From: Phoronis ovalis
Taxonomy: Eukaryota; Phoronida; Phoronidae
Direction of reading: 5' to 3'
Length of the DNA: 22,550 nt
Assembly: GCA_028565635.1 (NCBI GenBank)
Contig: JAOXYB010086941.1
Location: 1-22,550 of the forward strand
Shown: positions 1-13,400 of the stretch, piece by piece
Numbering within the stretch: the stretch's first letter is position 1
Layout: every line of letters begins with the position of its first letter
The notes under the pieces: generated by a model
Database searches by the model: none
What the model was told of the DNA's origin: nothing
Seen by the model: the letters and a program-made list of their open reading frames with translations, nothing else
Position numbers and translations under genes: made by a program

Positions 1-153
1 TGAAAAAACAATGTAAATTTCGTTATATCTGTGTTGATTGTCACACTTGCACAGCCTGACCTGGTAGGCCTGTGCATAGTTTAGCAGATGACAGCTTAGG
101 ATGGATTCGTGTAACAAGGAAGAAATTGGAAGTGTGTTGATATAATATAGATA

Positions 154-264
154 TTAATAGGCAGTTTCTGGCCCATTATTGACTTATAATGGGTCTCGAC
201 CAATTGAAAGACTATAATGGCCTCGACCTGTCTCAATAATGGACTCGAAAGTTCTGCCTGTTAA
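154..264. repeat. Small fold-back (MITE-like) element
   Basis: Imperfect inverted arms at 154-182 and 233-264: the right arm begins TCAATAATGG and ends GCCTGTTAA, complementary to TTAATAGGC...CCATTATTGA on the left. Between them TATAATGG(G/C)(T)CTCGACC occurs twice as a direct repeat (185-201, 213-228). No ORF. It looks like a short non-autonomous palindromic transposon remnant. Confidence 0.6.
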
Positions 265-733
265 CCTCAATTTAATGGTTAATGAATATAGTACAGGAAA
301 GTTTGAGATAGTTTGAAATTTATCTAGATAAAGCAGCGCGTATACTAAGATTTTTTTATGATTTTAAATTATACAATGTTTAAGTGGAATTCAAGGCCAA
401 AAGGCATCTTGTTGATGAAAATTATGTCACCAAGTACAGGTAGTCAGCTGTCAGGATTAAAACTTTTCTTAAATGAACAATATACACAAGATAAGTTATG
501 GAGTCAGTCATGTTACAGCATATTCAATTTATGAAATTAGTGCAACTTAACACTTGATTCAATATCCAAAATTACAATGAAGATCTTTGAACATATTCCC
601 TAGGTCTGGATTGGTCCTGGAACCCATGTTTAGTATACTTCCTTTGATTGCTACAAAAATTACACATCATTTCAAGCAACTTATAATGCCCAAATCATGT
701 GTATAAATTACCACCTTGTTGTGTTAGAATACT

Positions 734-809
734 GTAACAAATACCATTGGCATTGAATTAGGTAGGTTTTAGTAACAATTATCATTGCCTTTGAATTAGG
801 TAGGTAGTG
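734..809. repeat. Diverged 38-bp tandem duplication
   Basis: Two adjacent 38-bp units, 734-771 and 772-809, both start GTAACAA and share TTGAATTAGGTAGGT. By eye 31 of 38 positions agree. It is an old local duplication inside intron. Confidence 0.65.
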
Positions 810-1357
810 TTTTGTAGAAAGCATTGTAAAATATAGTAATCATCTGTTGGTGAATATCTGATCTTGTTTTAATATTCCCAGATGTCTGACTGTCTAAGAC
901 TGATGTTCTGTATTCTTGAACCGTTACAGTGATGTTATTTTTGGTTATTGATCATATAGCATGCATTCCTAACCACAACCTGCATTTTTTGCTTGGGATT
1001 GATCAGTCTTTGGAATGGAATGATGAGCAAGTAACATGCAGGCATCTTATTCTCTAAACAATGCAGTGACTTGCTTCAGTTTTATGTTTCGTAGGAGTTA
1101 GTCAGCACTTGGAAATTTCTGGTCTTTGTGAATAAATGCTTTCTGGCATAGTTGTAGTTACATTTATTAAAATAATTTGAGCTGCAATTATAGTTAAGGT
1201 TAAATATTGTCTGGATTCACCACTGCATACTATGAAAGAAATTGACTGCCTTTGAACATAACATGACCATGTAGTTGTGTTAGTATTTAATTTGGTATTT
1301 TAGTGAATAAGTAAAATATTAAAATTATGGTTTTGTGTATTTCAACTGTTTCTGCAG

Positions 1358-1481
1358 GTTTTTGGTAATTGTCCATCCAGTGATATGACAGAAAAGTTTG
1401 GTGACATCCTTCAGTTCTGCAGCCATGTCTCCCGTCTTATGGGAACAGAAATCAAGAGGCGGGCATCCAATCAGTCTACAG
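1358..1481 (+). CDS. WDFY3: WDFY3 exon 1 of window (phase 0 in, phase 1 out)
   Basis: Acceptor ttctgcag ends at 1357 and donor gtaaga starts at 1482. The exon encodes a peptide beginning VFGNCPSSDMTEKFGDIL and ending RRASNQST. This matches the vertebrate WDFY3 segment starting near residue 61 (VFGNAPPNTMTEKF...RRASNKST). At least one upstream coding exon with the initiator Met must lie before the window. Confidence 0.93.
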
Positions 1482-4400
1482 GTAAGAATATTTTAAACCT
1501 ATTGCTTTTTTTTCAAGTATTGTATTGAAGATAAGTATATGAGAGTTGTCCCTAATATTACCTAGCAAAGCAAAAACTTTATGTTCCTTTATGCTTTATG
1601 GTGAAAATTCAGATTGAAAATTTGCACACCAAGCAAGATAGAGAACAGTCAGCGGAGACATCTACCTACATGTTAAACTCACAGGTCTCATATCAAAATA
1701 ACGCAATGGATGCAATCCAGTGAAAAGAGCACAGCAATGAAGGAAAAAAATATTAAGAGTGTTGAAAATTCCATTCAGCATTTTTAGTAATTTCATCAAG
1801 GGTTCTAACTGGATGCTTATAAATGCTGGTTACTGGACTAATGCTAGACAACTCTTGAAGTTTGAATTAAGCTTAAAAGTATGTCTGATGTCTCAGAAGT
1901 TTGACTTATTCATGTCATGACTAATACCATAGTTATAGTGTTGTTTGTAGGCCTTTTAGTACCATCACTGAGTGGAGGAAGCCATCTTTGGCATATATTA
2001 ATGGTCTCATTTACTGTAGATGTATCTATACAGTCCATTATAGTTTATAGATTTATAATGTATTAAGCAACAATAAAACAACTTAACTGCAAAAGCTAAT
2101 TAAATTTGATATACATAAATAAATGTTCATGTGAATCGGGTATCATCACTCATTGTTTACTACTTTGCAATAATTAAATAATTTTACACAGAATATAATT
2201 ATGTTATCATTCAGGGCTTTTTTATCAGATATGTTTAATTATTAATATATCAGTAGTCAGTTATTTCTTAGTGCATACTAGGATATATAAAACTCTAAGT
2301 ACTATCAGGAAGTATAAAATTATATAATGTCACAAAAGAAATAAAAATCATTTTGTTTTTATCCACTGGGATTACAAGCTGCCTTGTTTTTGTGTCTTTG
2401 AGTCTTGTAGTTGTGTGTTGTTCAATATCAGATTGACTGCTGAATCAGTAAGGAAAATTATTCAATACAATTTAATGCTCACTGACTTAGAAAGATCTTC
2501 AGATTTCATCTTAGATATTGATTTTGACACAGAATTTCTCCAAGACAGTCTTGGAAATTTCTGTGTATGTGTATTTTATATACTCTAGGGAAGCAATACT
2601 GTCTATAGCTGAAAATGTATTTCGTAATGAAACTTCATGTACACATTGCAACTTTAAATTGATAGTACACGGATTATTTTTGGTATTCGACAGCATGATG
2701 TTACTGATTTTTCTCATTTTCTTTGAACTTATTGTAGATAATAATGTGTAGGTAGCAAATTACAGTAGCAGCTCTCATGTGCACCTACATGTACTTGATG
2801 CGAGACTTTCAAGCTCACTGACATATTAAATTTTGTAATTAATAAAACCATGTAGGTTGACAAATATTTTAGCATAATTCTTGTCAGCTTAAGATAATTT
2901 TCATCTCTTCAATTTCACTCAAAACTACAGCTAAAATGCCACTTTGCTGGCTGCTAGAAAATTAATTTATGTATAATACAATTTAAACTGTAAATAGCTG
3001 CCTTAAAGATATATCTGTCTTCTCTTTTATTAAAATATGTAAGATTATTGATAAATTGAATTAATACCTACTGTGTGATATATACTACAGGCATATAATG
3101 CTGGATTTAGGAATGAATTGGGAAACTAAATTTAACTCCATATTATCTGCTTCTGTATCAACTACTAAATTTGCAATTAATGGTTAAAAAATTGCTACTC
3201 GCAAATACATACTGTTTCTGCACTGTGTGGCCAGACAGCAGTAATGCATCAGATACACATAAAGCTGTATTACATTCTATATAAAAGTCACGCAGTGTTC
3301 TCCATAAACTAGTATATACATGTTCCAGGGACAATGATATTACTTAAGTAAACCATAAACATGGATAGATAAAATATTGATAAATAATACAAGGTTTATG
3401 TACAGATTTTTTGTGGAGAACACTTTATTACTGTGTTTGTCACTCAGACTTGGATAAATGTTGACTAAAGCAAAATCTGAGCTAGAATTATCATTTGTAC
3501 TATAACTAGAAAACTAGTCGTATTCTACTTTTTAAATTAATTTTAAGACTAAATTCATGATTTGCATACAGCTCGGTTGTGTATTTTGTAAATAACCTGG
3601 TGCCTACCACAAGGGGAGAAGTCAGAGTGAGAAGTATAGTTTAGCAATCTTTATCATACTGCCTTCTACTACTAGTATTTTCTAATCATCTGTACTATTT
3701 TTTTCACTTGCAGTCAAGCTGAGAATGCAGTATAGATTTCAGCTGAAATCAATAAAAACAGTAATGATATTTTGTGTGTAATCTCAGGGGTTGCAAATCA
3801 TTTAACAGCGTATTATTGATGTCATTGTGTGCTATGCCTGTACAGTTCAAATAACCGGGAAGTTAGTAACAATAGTTTTAATAAATAGGTATAAAAAGTT
3901 GTAAGCATAGTAAACACAGGAGAAAGATTCAGATACCAGAAATTGTTGTAATGTCATAGTTATTTAAACTTTGTAACTTACAGCAATAAAAAATGAGCAG
4001 TATTCAAAATCAAACTTAGTCTATGTATTACTAAATACCAACAATGTACAAGATAAAACATAAAAAATCAAGAATAGTATTATATTCCCCAGGAATATCT
4101 TATTATTCCGCTGTATACATGCATGGATCACCTTTTTTGATGAAATTTGAAATTTGACGAAATGAGATCCCTTTTATGGTTTCTGTGGTGTAGCATTAGG
4201 TGGGACATGCGACGTCAAACTGTCCCTACAGAAGGTATAAAATGTGTCTATTTTTATAGAAAAATAGTGTAAAAAATAGCATATTTTGAACATTGAAATA
4301 ACTTTTTTAAAACAACCCAGGAGCCAACCTGGCAAGCTAGGAAATGTTAAAAATGTTAAATCTGTGTATTACAAAAATTTGGTAAATTAAAGGATGGGGG

Positions 4401-7400
4401 TATGTTCTAATATAGGATGAGTCCATATTTTCATATCTTTGGTACGGAATGTAGTCGAAAATTTTACCTATCAGTGAATATATCAAAGATATATTGATAA
4501 AGACTGAGGGAATTCCTGTACTTGGTGTCCAATGAAAGTAAATGAGCTCAAATGAAATGCACCCTTTCATATGAAATGTCGTCCTGTAAATTCCTAAATC
4601 CAGTCCCTTCATTTAATATGTGAACACTGCTTCTGTTTTCTTTATTTCTTCAGATGAACTCCCTACAGCTATGTCTAGACAGCAATATCTTGAAGTGAAA
4701 ATTACACTGTATGTGAAATAGGGTGTTAAAAAAATAATTAAAGCTAATCCAGTTTGTCAGAAGTAATATATTAGTTTTCAATCCTCATCAAAATATTTTG
4801 CTTTTTGTCTTTATGATGAGACTTGTTATATTGAATGTTAAGTTTTAAATCAGATCTTTCTTCGTTAGCCTAATAGAGTAATTATGAGAATCCACAAATT
4901 TTATTATCTTGTTGTTCTTAAAATGTTTTTAACCTGCACAAGGATAACGTTTGCCTTTCTGGTTACTAACTTCAAATTCTTCCTAGTTGGATTAATAGTA
5001 AAGTAAGGTTATAAATATGCAGTGACTAATCTCACACTTGATACTGTATTCACCTCAGGGGCACATGCACCTTAATCATAATTGTAATGTCGGTAATATA
5101 CATATTTGAGATATATTATTAGCATTTTTAAAACTGATAAAATTGCTTTTTTGAATTTTTTTGAATATTCGTTCAATACTGAACTGTCAAGCTGAAATTG
5201 TAATGTTCACTCTGGTATTCTGTGGAAATGCTATGTAGCTATAATTCAGCACGTGGGCCTGTGAATTAATATGCAGGGAAAATACTAGCTTGTTCCGGTT
5301 TCTGCCATAAAGCCAGTCACTTGGAATGTAGCTTTCGCACTTAGTTTAGTAAGATGTCTCTAATACAATAAAATATGGATTTTTTTGCACTCGCATATAA
5401 GTCAAGAACATTGAGTACCTTTATGACAACAAAATTAAGAATTTCAAATAGCTTTGCATGCTCTTGCTGTTTAATAAAAACTTCCTAAATGATTGAAATT
5501 CATGATGAATGACAAGCCTTATTGCTGTTAAGCAGGAATTGATTGGATGCACATAGGTAGAATGCTGTATGATAAGTAGTGTAGTTAATCCTAAATTTAT
5601 ATATTAGAAGCATGAAGTAAGAATTAATTATTTATGCACTCTTATTAATGTTTAAACAATCAATACCATATAACCTCATTAAACAAAAGTTCATAACATT
5701 TGCAAATATTGTAACTAAATTTTATTCACATTATAATTTCAGTGTGCTATTTGCTGATCTGTATGTAGAATTACAGTTGACTGCATTTTTACTTTGAACA
5801 TGTGCATCATTATAAAACTGCTTATATTTACAAACTTGGCTATTTTTCTTCATGTTGTTAAATCTACTGTAAAAACAGCATACATTTATCAATTAATTCT
5901 TCTAAATGGAATGCACTACTTCCTATTTATTGCACTTTAATAACATTGCTGTTCAGGGATACATGTATGTTAAAGCATTTCCACAGGGTTTTTTTAAATT
6001 CATGAAGTTTGATGCATCATTTAAAAATTAATACTCATTTTGCATTATTATGACTTGTTATAAATCTATTGTCAATTTGATGAAAATGACACTTACTAAT
6101 ACAAATAATGCATCTATAAGCTATAAGTATATTTTCTCATGATAAAAGTATATTTAAAATATATTCATATGCACACACATTTCGGTTTTAGAGTTATGCT
6201 GTTTCCCATCTCAACCTTGCTGATCAAATAGAGAATGCTTTACCTAGATAATATATACTATTTCAAAAATAGTCCAAGCATTTGTATTTTGAAAAAAGCT
6301 TCATTGTGGTTGTTCATTCTTCTTAGTAAATTATCCCTCATCATTTTATTATAGGGGAAAAAGCACTAAATCCTATTTTTCTGTGTCATGTGCCACAATC
6401 ATATGATACTATTGGGTTAATCAGCAGGTGCAAGCTATTGAGATGTTTTTTTTCTGTTTTCCAATTTTCAAACCTCGATATCAGAAATGCTTTGAGCTAC
6501 GGGTGCCAAACTTGGGGTATAGCCTCTATGAGGAGAGGAATATACAACAAGCTCGGGGGGTTAGATTAAGGTCAGTAAACTGCAAATATGATGGTATTGG
6601 ATCACTGAGAGGTCATTTGGATAATTGTGGAGGTCATTGAGATGTCAAGAGGTGATATTTCATTTTTAGCATATTTTCAGCCAGTTTTAAGAACAACTGG
6701 TGCTGCAGGCTAGTAGTTTGACATGTGACATCCCCAAGGTAAAAGGGTTTGACCTCAAGGTCAAAAGGTCAAAATCTTAAAATTGCATGTTTTATGTCAG
6801 AACTCTGTATTTTGTCTTTATATAATGCAGTGTTATCATTATTGTGTGATATAGCATTCAAATGGAATATTTTGATATTGAAGAATTTTTAGAATGATGT
6901 TTTATATTACTTAATATATGTGTAGTATCCATACATGTATATCTTCAAAAGTTAACAATAATTGAGTATATTTTGCTTATAATTTAGACCAAGAGTCACA
7001 CATCTGATGGTTGTAAGAGCTCCATATATGCAAATAATGCATTTAAGGGCCTTTAAGGGTCATTTAGTCGTTGTGGAGTCAAACGTCAATGCACCTAACC
7101 ATTTAATAAAAACATGTAAACTTTCAGAGGCTGCTAGTTGTGCAATTGCACAGTTCTTAGAAATAGAATCAACAGAGGAAACGAGCAATGGCTGGATGCT
7201 ACTATCGGCTATTAACCTTCTAACGAGTGGTGGTCCAAGTGTCATTGAGTGTATGACTGCTGCCTCACTTCCATCTACGCTCGTCAAATGTCTGTATCTG
7301 TTCTTTGATCTACCAGATGTTGAAAAATTGTCTGGTGATGCACAAGATAGCAAATTTACCACACAAGAAAGGCGAATCTTGCTACAAAAGGTTTTTGTAC

Positions 7401-10400
7401 AGGTGAAGTTTTATTTGTAGCCTTTGGTAACTTGTTTTTACAACTGTTATTATTATAATTATAAATCTGATAATTTTCAACTCATTTCCTGACATTTTAT
7501 ATCAACATATTCATAGTTTTGTGCAATTATTATTATAAGTTGGGCATGCCTGTATAATTTTACAAATGTTTTGAACAATTCAGCGATAGGATAAAGTGAA
7601 AACTTTGCACTACACATGGGGCATCATGGTTTTACGTGTGCCATAGCAAATAAAGGATAATGATAGAACACTGTGAGTTCTGATATTTTGAAACAAATCG
7701 TTTGAAATTACAGTTTCCAATGGATCATTTTTCTGCCAGTTTCTTTTAGTATGTATGCAGTTTGGTCTACACAGAACTGTTTACAAGACAAAATGACCTG
7801 TGAAATTTTAACGTTAGAATTTTATTTTAGGTGCTTACACGATTATGTAGTTATCCAGGTCCTGCTGAGGAACTAGCCAGAAAAGATGACCTCACTTTAC
7901 TGTTCAGTGCAATAACAAGTTGGTGTCCTCCACATAATGTACCATGGAGAAAGAGTGCAACAGAAGTGCTAATGACTTTGTCTCGACATGGTCTTAAACC
8001 TAGTGTTGTTCAGTATATACACTGTGAGTTCTTATTATATAATACAAAAAAGATGTACCATATGTAAATGAGCGTGATGTCAGTTTGCCAAGCACCATTA
8101 TGGTTTCGTCCGAAAATTGCCAAACAAGTATTTTGGCATTTCCAGACAGAGTAAAAGTATTTTTCAAAAATTGATTTCCATAATTTTTTTTTGCACGTCT
8201 GCAAAACAAATATTTTGAGCTCTAAAGCATGTGTCTAGCACAAAAAATTTAGGAATAGTAAAGTTTTTTAAAATGCCATTTAAATGTATAGGGGGCGACA
8301 ATTATACCCATGAGCATCTATTCAGAGAAATGTTTTATTTTACTGCAAATGCACTTGATGTTAAAAATCAAATCTGCACGTTACGCCATTCTACCCAAAC
8401 ATTATTAGAAATTAATTATTTAATGAATGGCTGATTATGATATTACTGTGAAATTGGTAATAATTACTATAATGTAAATGAAAACGAAATTTTGGAATGC
8501 TTGTAAATGTTATTAATCTGTGACATACATGTAATTTTATTCTCAATAATGTTAACATAACTATTATAACAACATATTTTTTATTTCTTTTTCACAGCCA
8601 AAGGATGTGTTTCCATGTGCATTGACAATATGAGACGATCTCAGGAGCTGAGTCCCCTGGAGCTTGTAGAGATGTTTGTTACAGTTTTCTGCTTTCTGAA
8701 AGATTCGAGTGAAGTATCGCAAGTTCTGCTAGATGATTTCCGTGCCTGTCAGGGTTACATCTATTTGTCTGAGTTTTTGTTAAGGTATGCATAGTAAATT
8801 AATTGTTAAGTGTTAATAGTACTGTCATCTTTGCAACTGATTACCCACTGGCAGACCTAATAAAGTGCTCACTAGTACTATTATAAGGCTGCATTTGTAT
8901 TACATGCTAAGTATCTAAATATATTGCATGGTTATGTCAAAATGGCAAAAAAATGCTCTTTGATATCTGCTGTCACTTATCACTGTAGTTTTGAAATCTC
9001 CTGTAATCTTGTACAAATGGTTATTAAACAATTGTCACTCTCACTATTATTTCTTGGTTTCCTAAATTGAAATCATGAAATACAAGTGCCAAGTTGAATA
9101 TCCCATTTTTAAAATACATATAAAATGTAGAAAAACTCATTGGTACTTTCACTAGCTTTTGCATTATTATAACACCCAAATATCTGCTGTAGAACTGGAG
9201 TAGGACTGAGTTATATGTTATGTTCCATAAATGACTCTGTTGTTTGTTGCAGACTTGAGCTTGATGATAGAGAAGAAAGCATTCAAGCTTTAAGAAATCT
9301 TGTCCTGCTAGTAGGAACTTTAACTACATGCGGATTTATTGAACTAAAACCCAGTCAAGCAAGTTCAGGCTCTTTGTATCACATGCCAGGATTTTCATTA
9401 CCATCACCAGCAGGGAAAGGTAAATAATTAAAGTAGAATATTGTGTGCAACTACTCTACACGGCTATTAAATAATGAACTGTTTCAGTCAGATGAGCAAA
9501 GAAAGATATATTGTTTTCTACTAAATTCATAATATGATTGGTTATCTGAGAGCACATATGGAAAAAGGACTTTTAAAAAAATTTCATTGAATAGTTTAAA
9601 TTCTTAGAGATATAAATGTGGTATTCAATTTTATGAAATTTTGGAATTCTAAGAGTAGCTATTTTTGCTGCACACATTTCTTCTTATGCACATGTTTATG
9701 ATTTTCCATTTTTCATTTTCAAGACTTCAGTCACTTTTACGTGTAGTTGTACTTTCATAATTGTTTTCAGTTTATTTAATAAATATTGCATGATCTAAGT
9801 TTGATTCTTTAACTAACCGATCATAATTCATTTTTGCATGAACAGTTTTTAGAACTAGAGCAGGCAAGTATGGAGTTGTTGATTCTTACACTGTATTGAC
9901 ACTTTGTGAAGTTGAAACACTTTTGTTTAAAGCAGTTTTGTGTTACTTAGAGATTCTGTTGTGTGCTGAATTTGCAAGTCAGCTGACTTTGTTAGTGAGA
10001 ATTTGTAATCGTTTAGCACTAAGGATGTATTAGTTTGTTGTGTTTACAGAGGTAGGATGTTGATTGCTATTGCGGATAAAATCAGAATTGAATCATGAAA
10101 AAAAATTGTAACAAAAACTAGTATCACAAAAAAATGTTTGTGCTTGAAACATTAGTTATTTTTTCTTCTAGAAAACAAGTTGTGTCATTTGTGAGACCAA
10201 GACTTGTAATATACTGCATGCTTTTACCAAAAATCCCTTGCTTTAAAAATGGAGTCACAGTTTTGCAGAATACACATTTTAAGATTTATTATTTGTTTAC
10301 AGGTATAAGTGTTAGAAATCTTCAAGCTTTCCAGGTCCTGCAGTCTGTTTTTGTAAAGGTATGTATTTGTGTTTGTACTTTAATGCTGTGAATAGGTAAA

Positions 10401-13400
10401 GCATTTAAGTGGTTGTTATTTTTGGCCATGTAATTTTATCAACTAACAAACAGCATTAGCTCAAGTTGCTGCTTAATTTTGGCTGCTTAACAATGTGTAA
10501 TTACCTAGAATTGAAGGACTAGTCTATCACATAAGATCAATTCAGTAAATACTAATCAGTAATTTGTCCACGCTATCTAAAAAAAAATGAAATGAGCTAA
10601 TATTTAATATTCTGTCTCACTGTAGTCTGAATAAATCCATATGTTAGTGTTCCATGCCTTCTCACGTAACATCTGGGCTTAACCATGGTCAAATGTCGTT
10701 ATATTCCTTCAATTTAACAAGAGTGAAACCCATTCAAGATAAGTTTTTGCCTCTACATGTAGTTGACATATTGTACTAGCTACCCGCTTAGTTCACTATT
10801 ATACCTATTATTGTAATCTGCAATTTGATTGGTGCCAAGACTTTTGTTGGCACTTTATAAAGGGATTATCATTCTTCTGCTTTTCGAGATAATAAACGAA
10901 AATTGACTATGGGTAAGCCCAGACGTTAGTTGAAAAGGTACGAAACACTAACGGATAGATTTATTCAGACTGGTCTCGCTATAGGTGGTTGAATTTTTAT
11001 GTAATAAACGAGTTCTTGCTATTGTTTTATGATAATTCTACGATATATCTTTTGCTGTAGGCACAGTCTAGTCATTTGTGCAGTGTTATATTGGATGTGA
11101 TCAGCAGTATTTATCATCAGGACAATGCTAACTATTTCATCTTAGAATCACAACATACATTGTCTCAGTTTGCAGAAAAAATCCACTTAAAACCTCCTGA
11201 TATCCAGGTATGTAGTTATTTGAAATATCTCTTTTGAAATCTTTGTGGACCTTTGACAAAAAATTTGTAGTAACTTAAGATATTACTTAAATGAAGTTTT
11301 ATTTTTTGGACAATTTTGTTTGATCAGTATGGTAGAATGTAGGTGGTGTTATGAAACTGGACTTCTGAGAGGTGTTTAATGTCTTGAATAAAAAATGGTA
11401 TATTCAGCAGACTTGAATTACGTATACCATCCAAACCTTTCACTTTTATGAAAACATTTCCATGATGTATTGTAATATTTTTTCTTTTTCTTTTTTTTTC
11501 AGCAAAAATTCTTTGAATTGTTAGAGTTTATTATATTTCACCTGAATTTTGTTCCGTGCAAAGAACTGATCTCCTTGAGTTTATTGATCAAAACACGCAA
11601 GTAAGTGCATAATATGATTGGAACAACTCTTATCATTTTCCTATATTCCTTTGATAATAAAGTTTCTTTGGATTGTGTATTTCGAATATTTTACTTTCAC
11701 AGTTTGTCATTTGGTACCGATTTGCATATATTAATGAAACTGTCTGATGGAAAGAACACAATCTTTGTGTTTACTTGTTTATCTATTTTTTTCCATCTGT
11801 CACTGAAAAAATGTGACAGTAACTTGACTTAATGAAATACAGTGACAAACATATTATTTTATTGTTGATTTTTAGTGCTTCTTGACTTCCTGACAAAATT
11901 ATTATGAAGTTGTACCTGGTTATTGGAGAGTCATTTATGTTAGTTCTGTAAAAATTCGTACTGTGCACAACTCACTGATTTGCCTCTATTTACAGTTCTC
12001 TAGAAAGCAGTATACTATGTATGAAAAGTCTACTTAAGATGCTACGTTACCAAGCCATATTCAAGGATGTTTTTCGAGAAGTTGGTCTATTAGAAGTTAT
12101 TGTTACATGCCTGCATAGATATGCTGCACTACTCAAAGAACCCATAGAGGGAGAGGGTAAGGTTGCTTTAATGATCAGATATTTTTAATTAGCCTGAAAG
12201 ATTTTGCTACAAATATGTTAATTCGTCCGAAGTGGTAAAATAATAGATTGAATTTAACAAAGAGGAAAATGACTAATGAACTATATATATGGTCTTTTTC
12301 CATGTTTCCAGTTGGGCATTGACAGTAAGCAGAGGCTAGTATGACAAATTTCTTAAAAGTAATATAATTTTTTTTAAAATGTTAACCGTTTAAGGGATTC
12401 GTAAATATTTTATCTGTTAATTGGCCATGTATGTAAATGAAAGTAACATTATTATGTAAAAGGAATGCTTTCAATTGATAAATTAAAAAATGATTATTTT
12501 TTATGGATATGTAATTGTTTGCAATGGCCTTTTTAGAAAAAGAACATATATCTGATAGCCAACAAGAGATGGGTAGTCTTGTGATAGAAGCTCTAGCTTT
12601 ACTTCTTAGTGGAAATAACAATAATGCTGGTAATGTATTCTTATAAAGACAAATTTAGGGATTTCTTTAAAAAATGAATGTGTACAAAATTGCACTTCTC
12701 AGCTCATGAACAGTTTGTTCTCATTGCCTGGTTCATATTACCTCTTTCTAATCAGATTTCAGTTTGAGGTACACTAAACCATATGATATGTATGCACTCC
12801 ATATCATTTGCCAATCAGAAATAGCTAATGTATGATAAACATTGAATTTTGTATTAGCTAAGCAAGGCATTAACATTTATTTGCAGGTATGCTACAATGA
12901 GTTTGTTGACTTATCATTAGAAGTGGCTGCACATTCTGTTGGAAGCATTTATACCATTTGCTTACTATTTCAGATATTACTATGTTCAATTCAGCCATTT
13001 TAAAGCAAACCATGTTGACAGTTACAATACATTACTGGAAATGTAAATCTTGATAGATCATGTGTCTTGAAAATTTTTGTAAGTAATTTTATTAAAAATA
13101 TTATACAATAATTTTCAGCTGTGTTCCGGGAATGTGGTGGTGCTCGCTGTGCACATAACATGGTGCCTTATGTTGACTGTCGCCACCAAGTCTTACGAAT
13201 AGTTCAGCAACTCATCCTCTCATCTGGTGGCGATGATGATATGGGAACTCTTCTGGGTCTGATGCATTCTGCAACAGTAGCTGCAGTAGAACTCAAGACA
13301 CAAATTTTACGAGTAAGCATAGAAATTTTAATCATGATGCTGCATATGCATATGCACATTTTCATTTTCTGTTTTAAATTGAAATACGAAGTGTGACTTT

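Larger units (their letters stand above)
1..1357 (+). other. Intron sequence upstream of the first visible WDFY3 exon
   Basis: No coding exon was found here on either strand. The upstream exon, which should end with codons equivalent to LPVFNR, is not present, so this is intron reaching past the window edge. It holds a fold-back element (154-264) and a diverged 38-bp tandem pair (734-809). Confidence 0.75.
1482..7127 (+). other. Long WDFY3 intron (5.6 kb)
   Basis: By far the longest complete intron of the gene in this window. It is AT-rich with only short chance frames. It contains a 38-bp palindrome (2528-2565), an inverted-repeat element (3293-3424) and an AGGTCA-rich degenerate repeat in its last 700 bases. 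I saw no RNA gene or further exon in the rest. Confidence 0.8.

Noticed and set aside
2511-2751. Overlapping small open frames on both strands (68 and 77 codons)
   Set aside because: They cover the 38-bp palindrome, so the two strands mirror each other. There is no recognisable protein, and the AT-rich intron makes chance frames likely.
4337-4612. 91-codon minus-strand frame in intron 1
   Set aside because: No family features, biased AT-rich composition, no supporting splice or promoter signals.
7060-7362. 100-codon minus-strand frame
   Set aside because: It is antisense to the conserved WDFY3 exon 2 and is a shadow of that coding sequence.
8231-8434. 67-codon plus-strand frame in intron 3
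   Set aside because: Lies wholly in intron, has no similarity to WDFY3 or other proteins I recognise, and has no splice signals linking it to the gene.
10134-10391. 85-codon frame taken as one gene
   Set aside because: Only the 56 bases 10303-10358 match WDFY3 in the correct phase; the rest is intron read through by chance.
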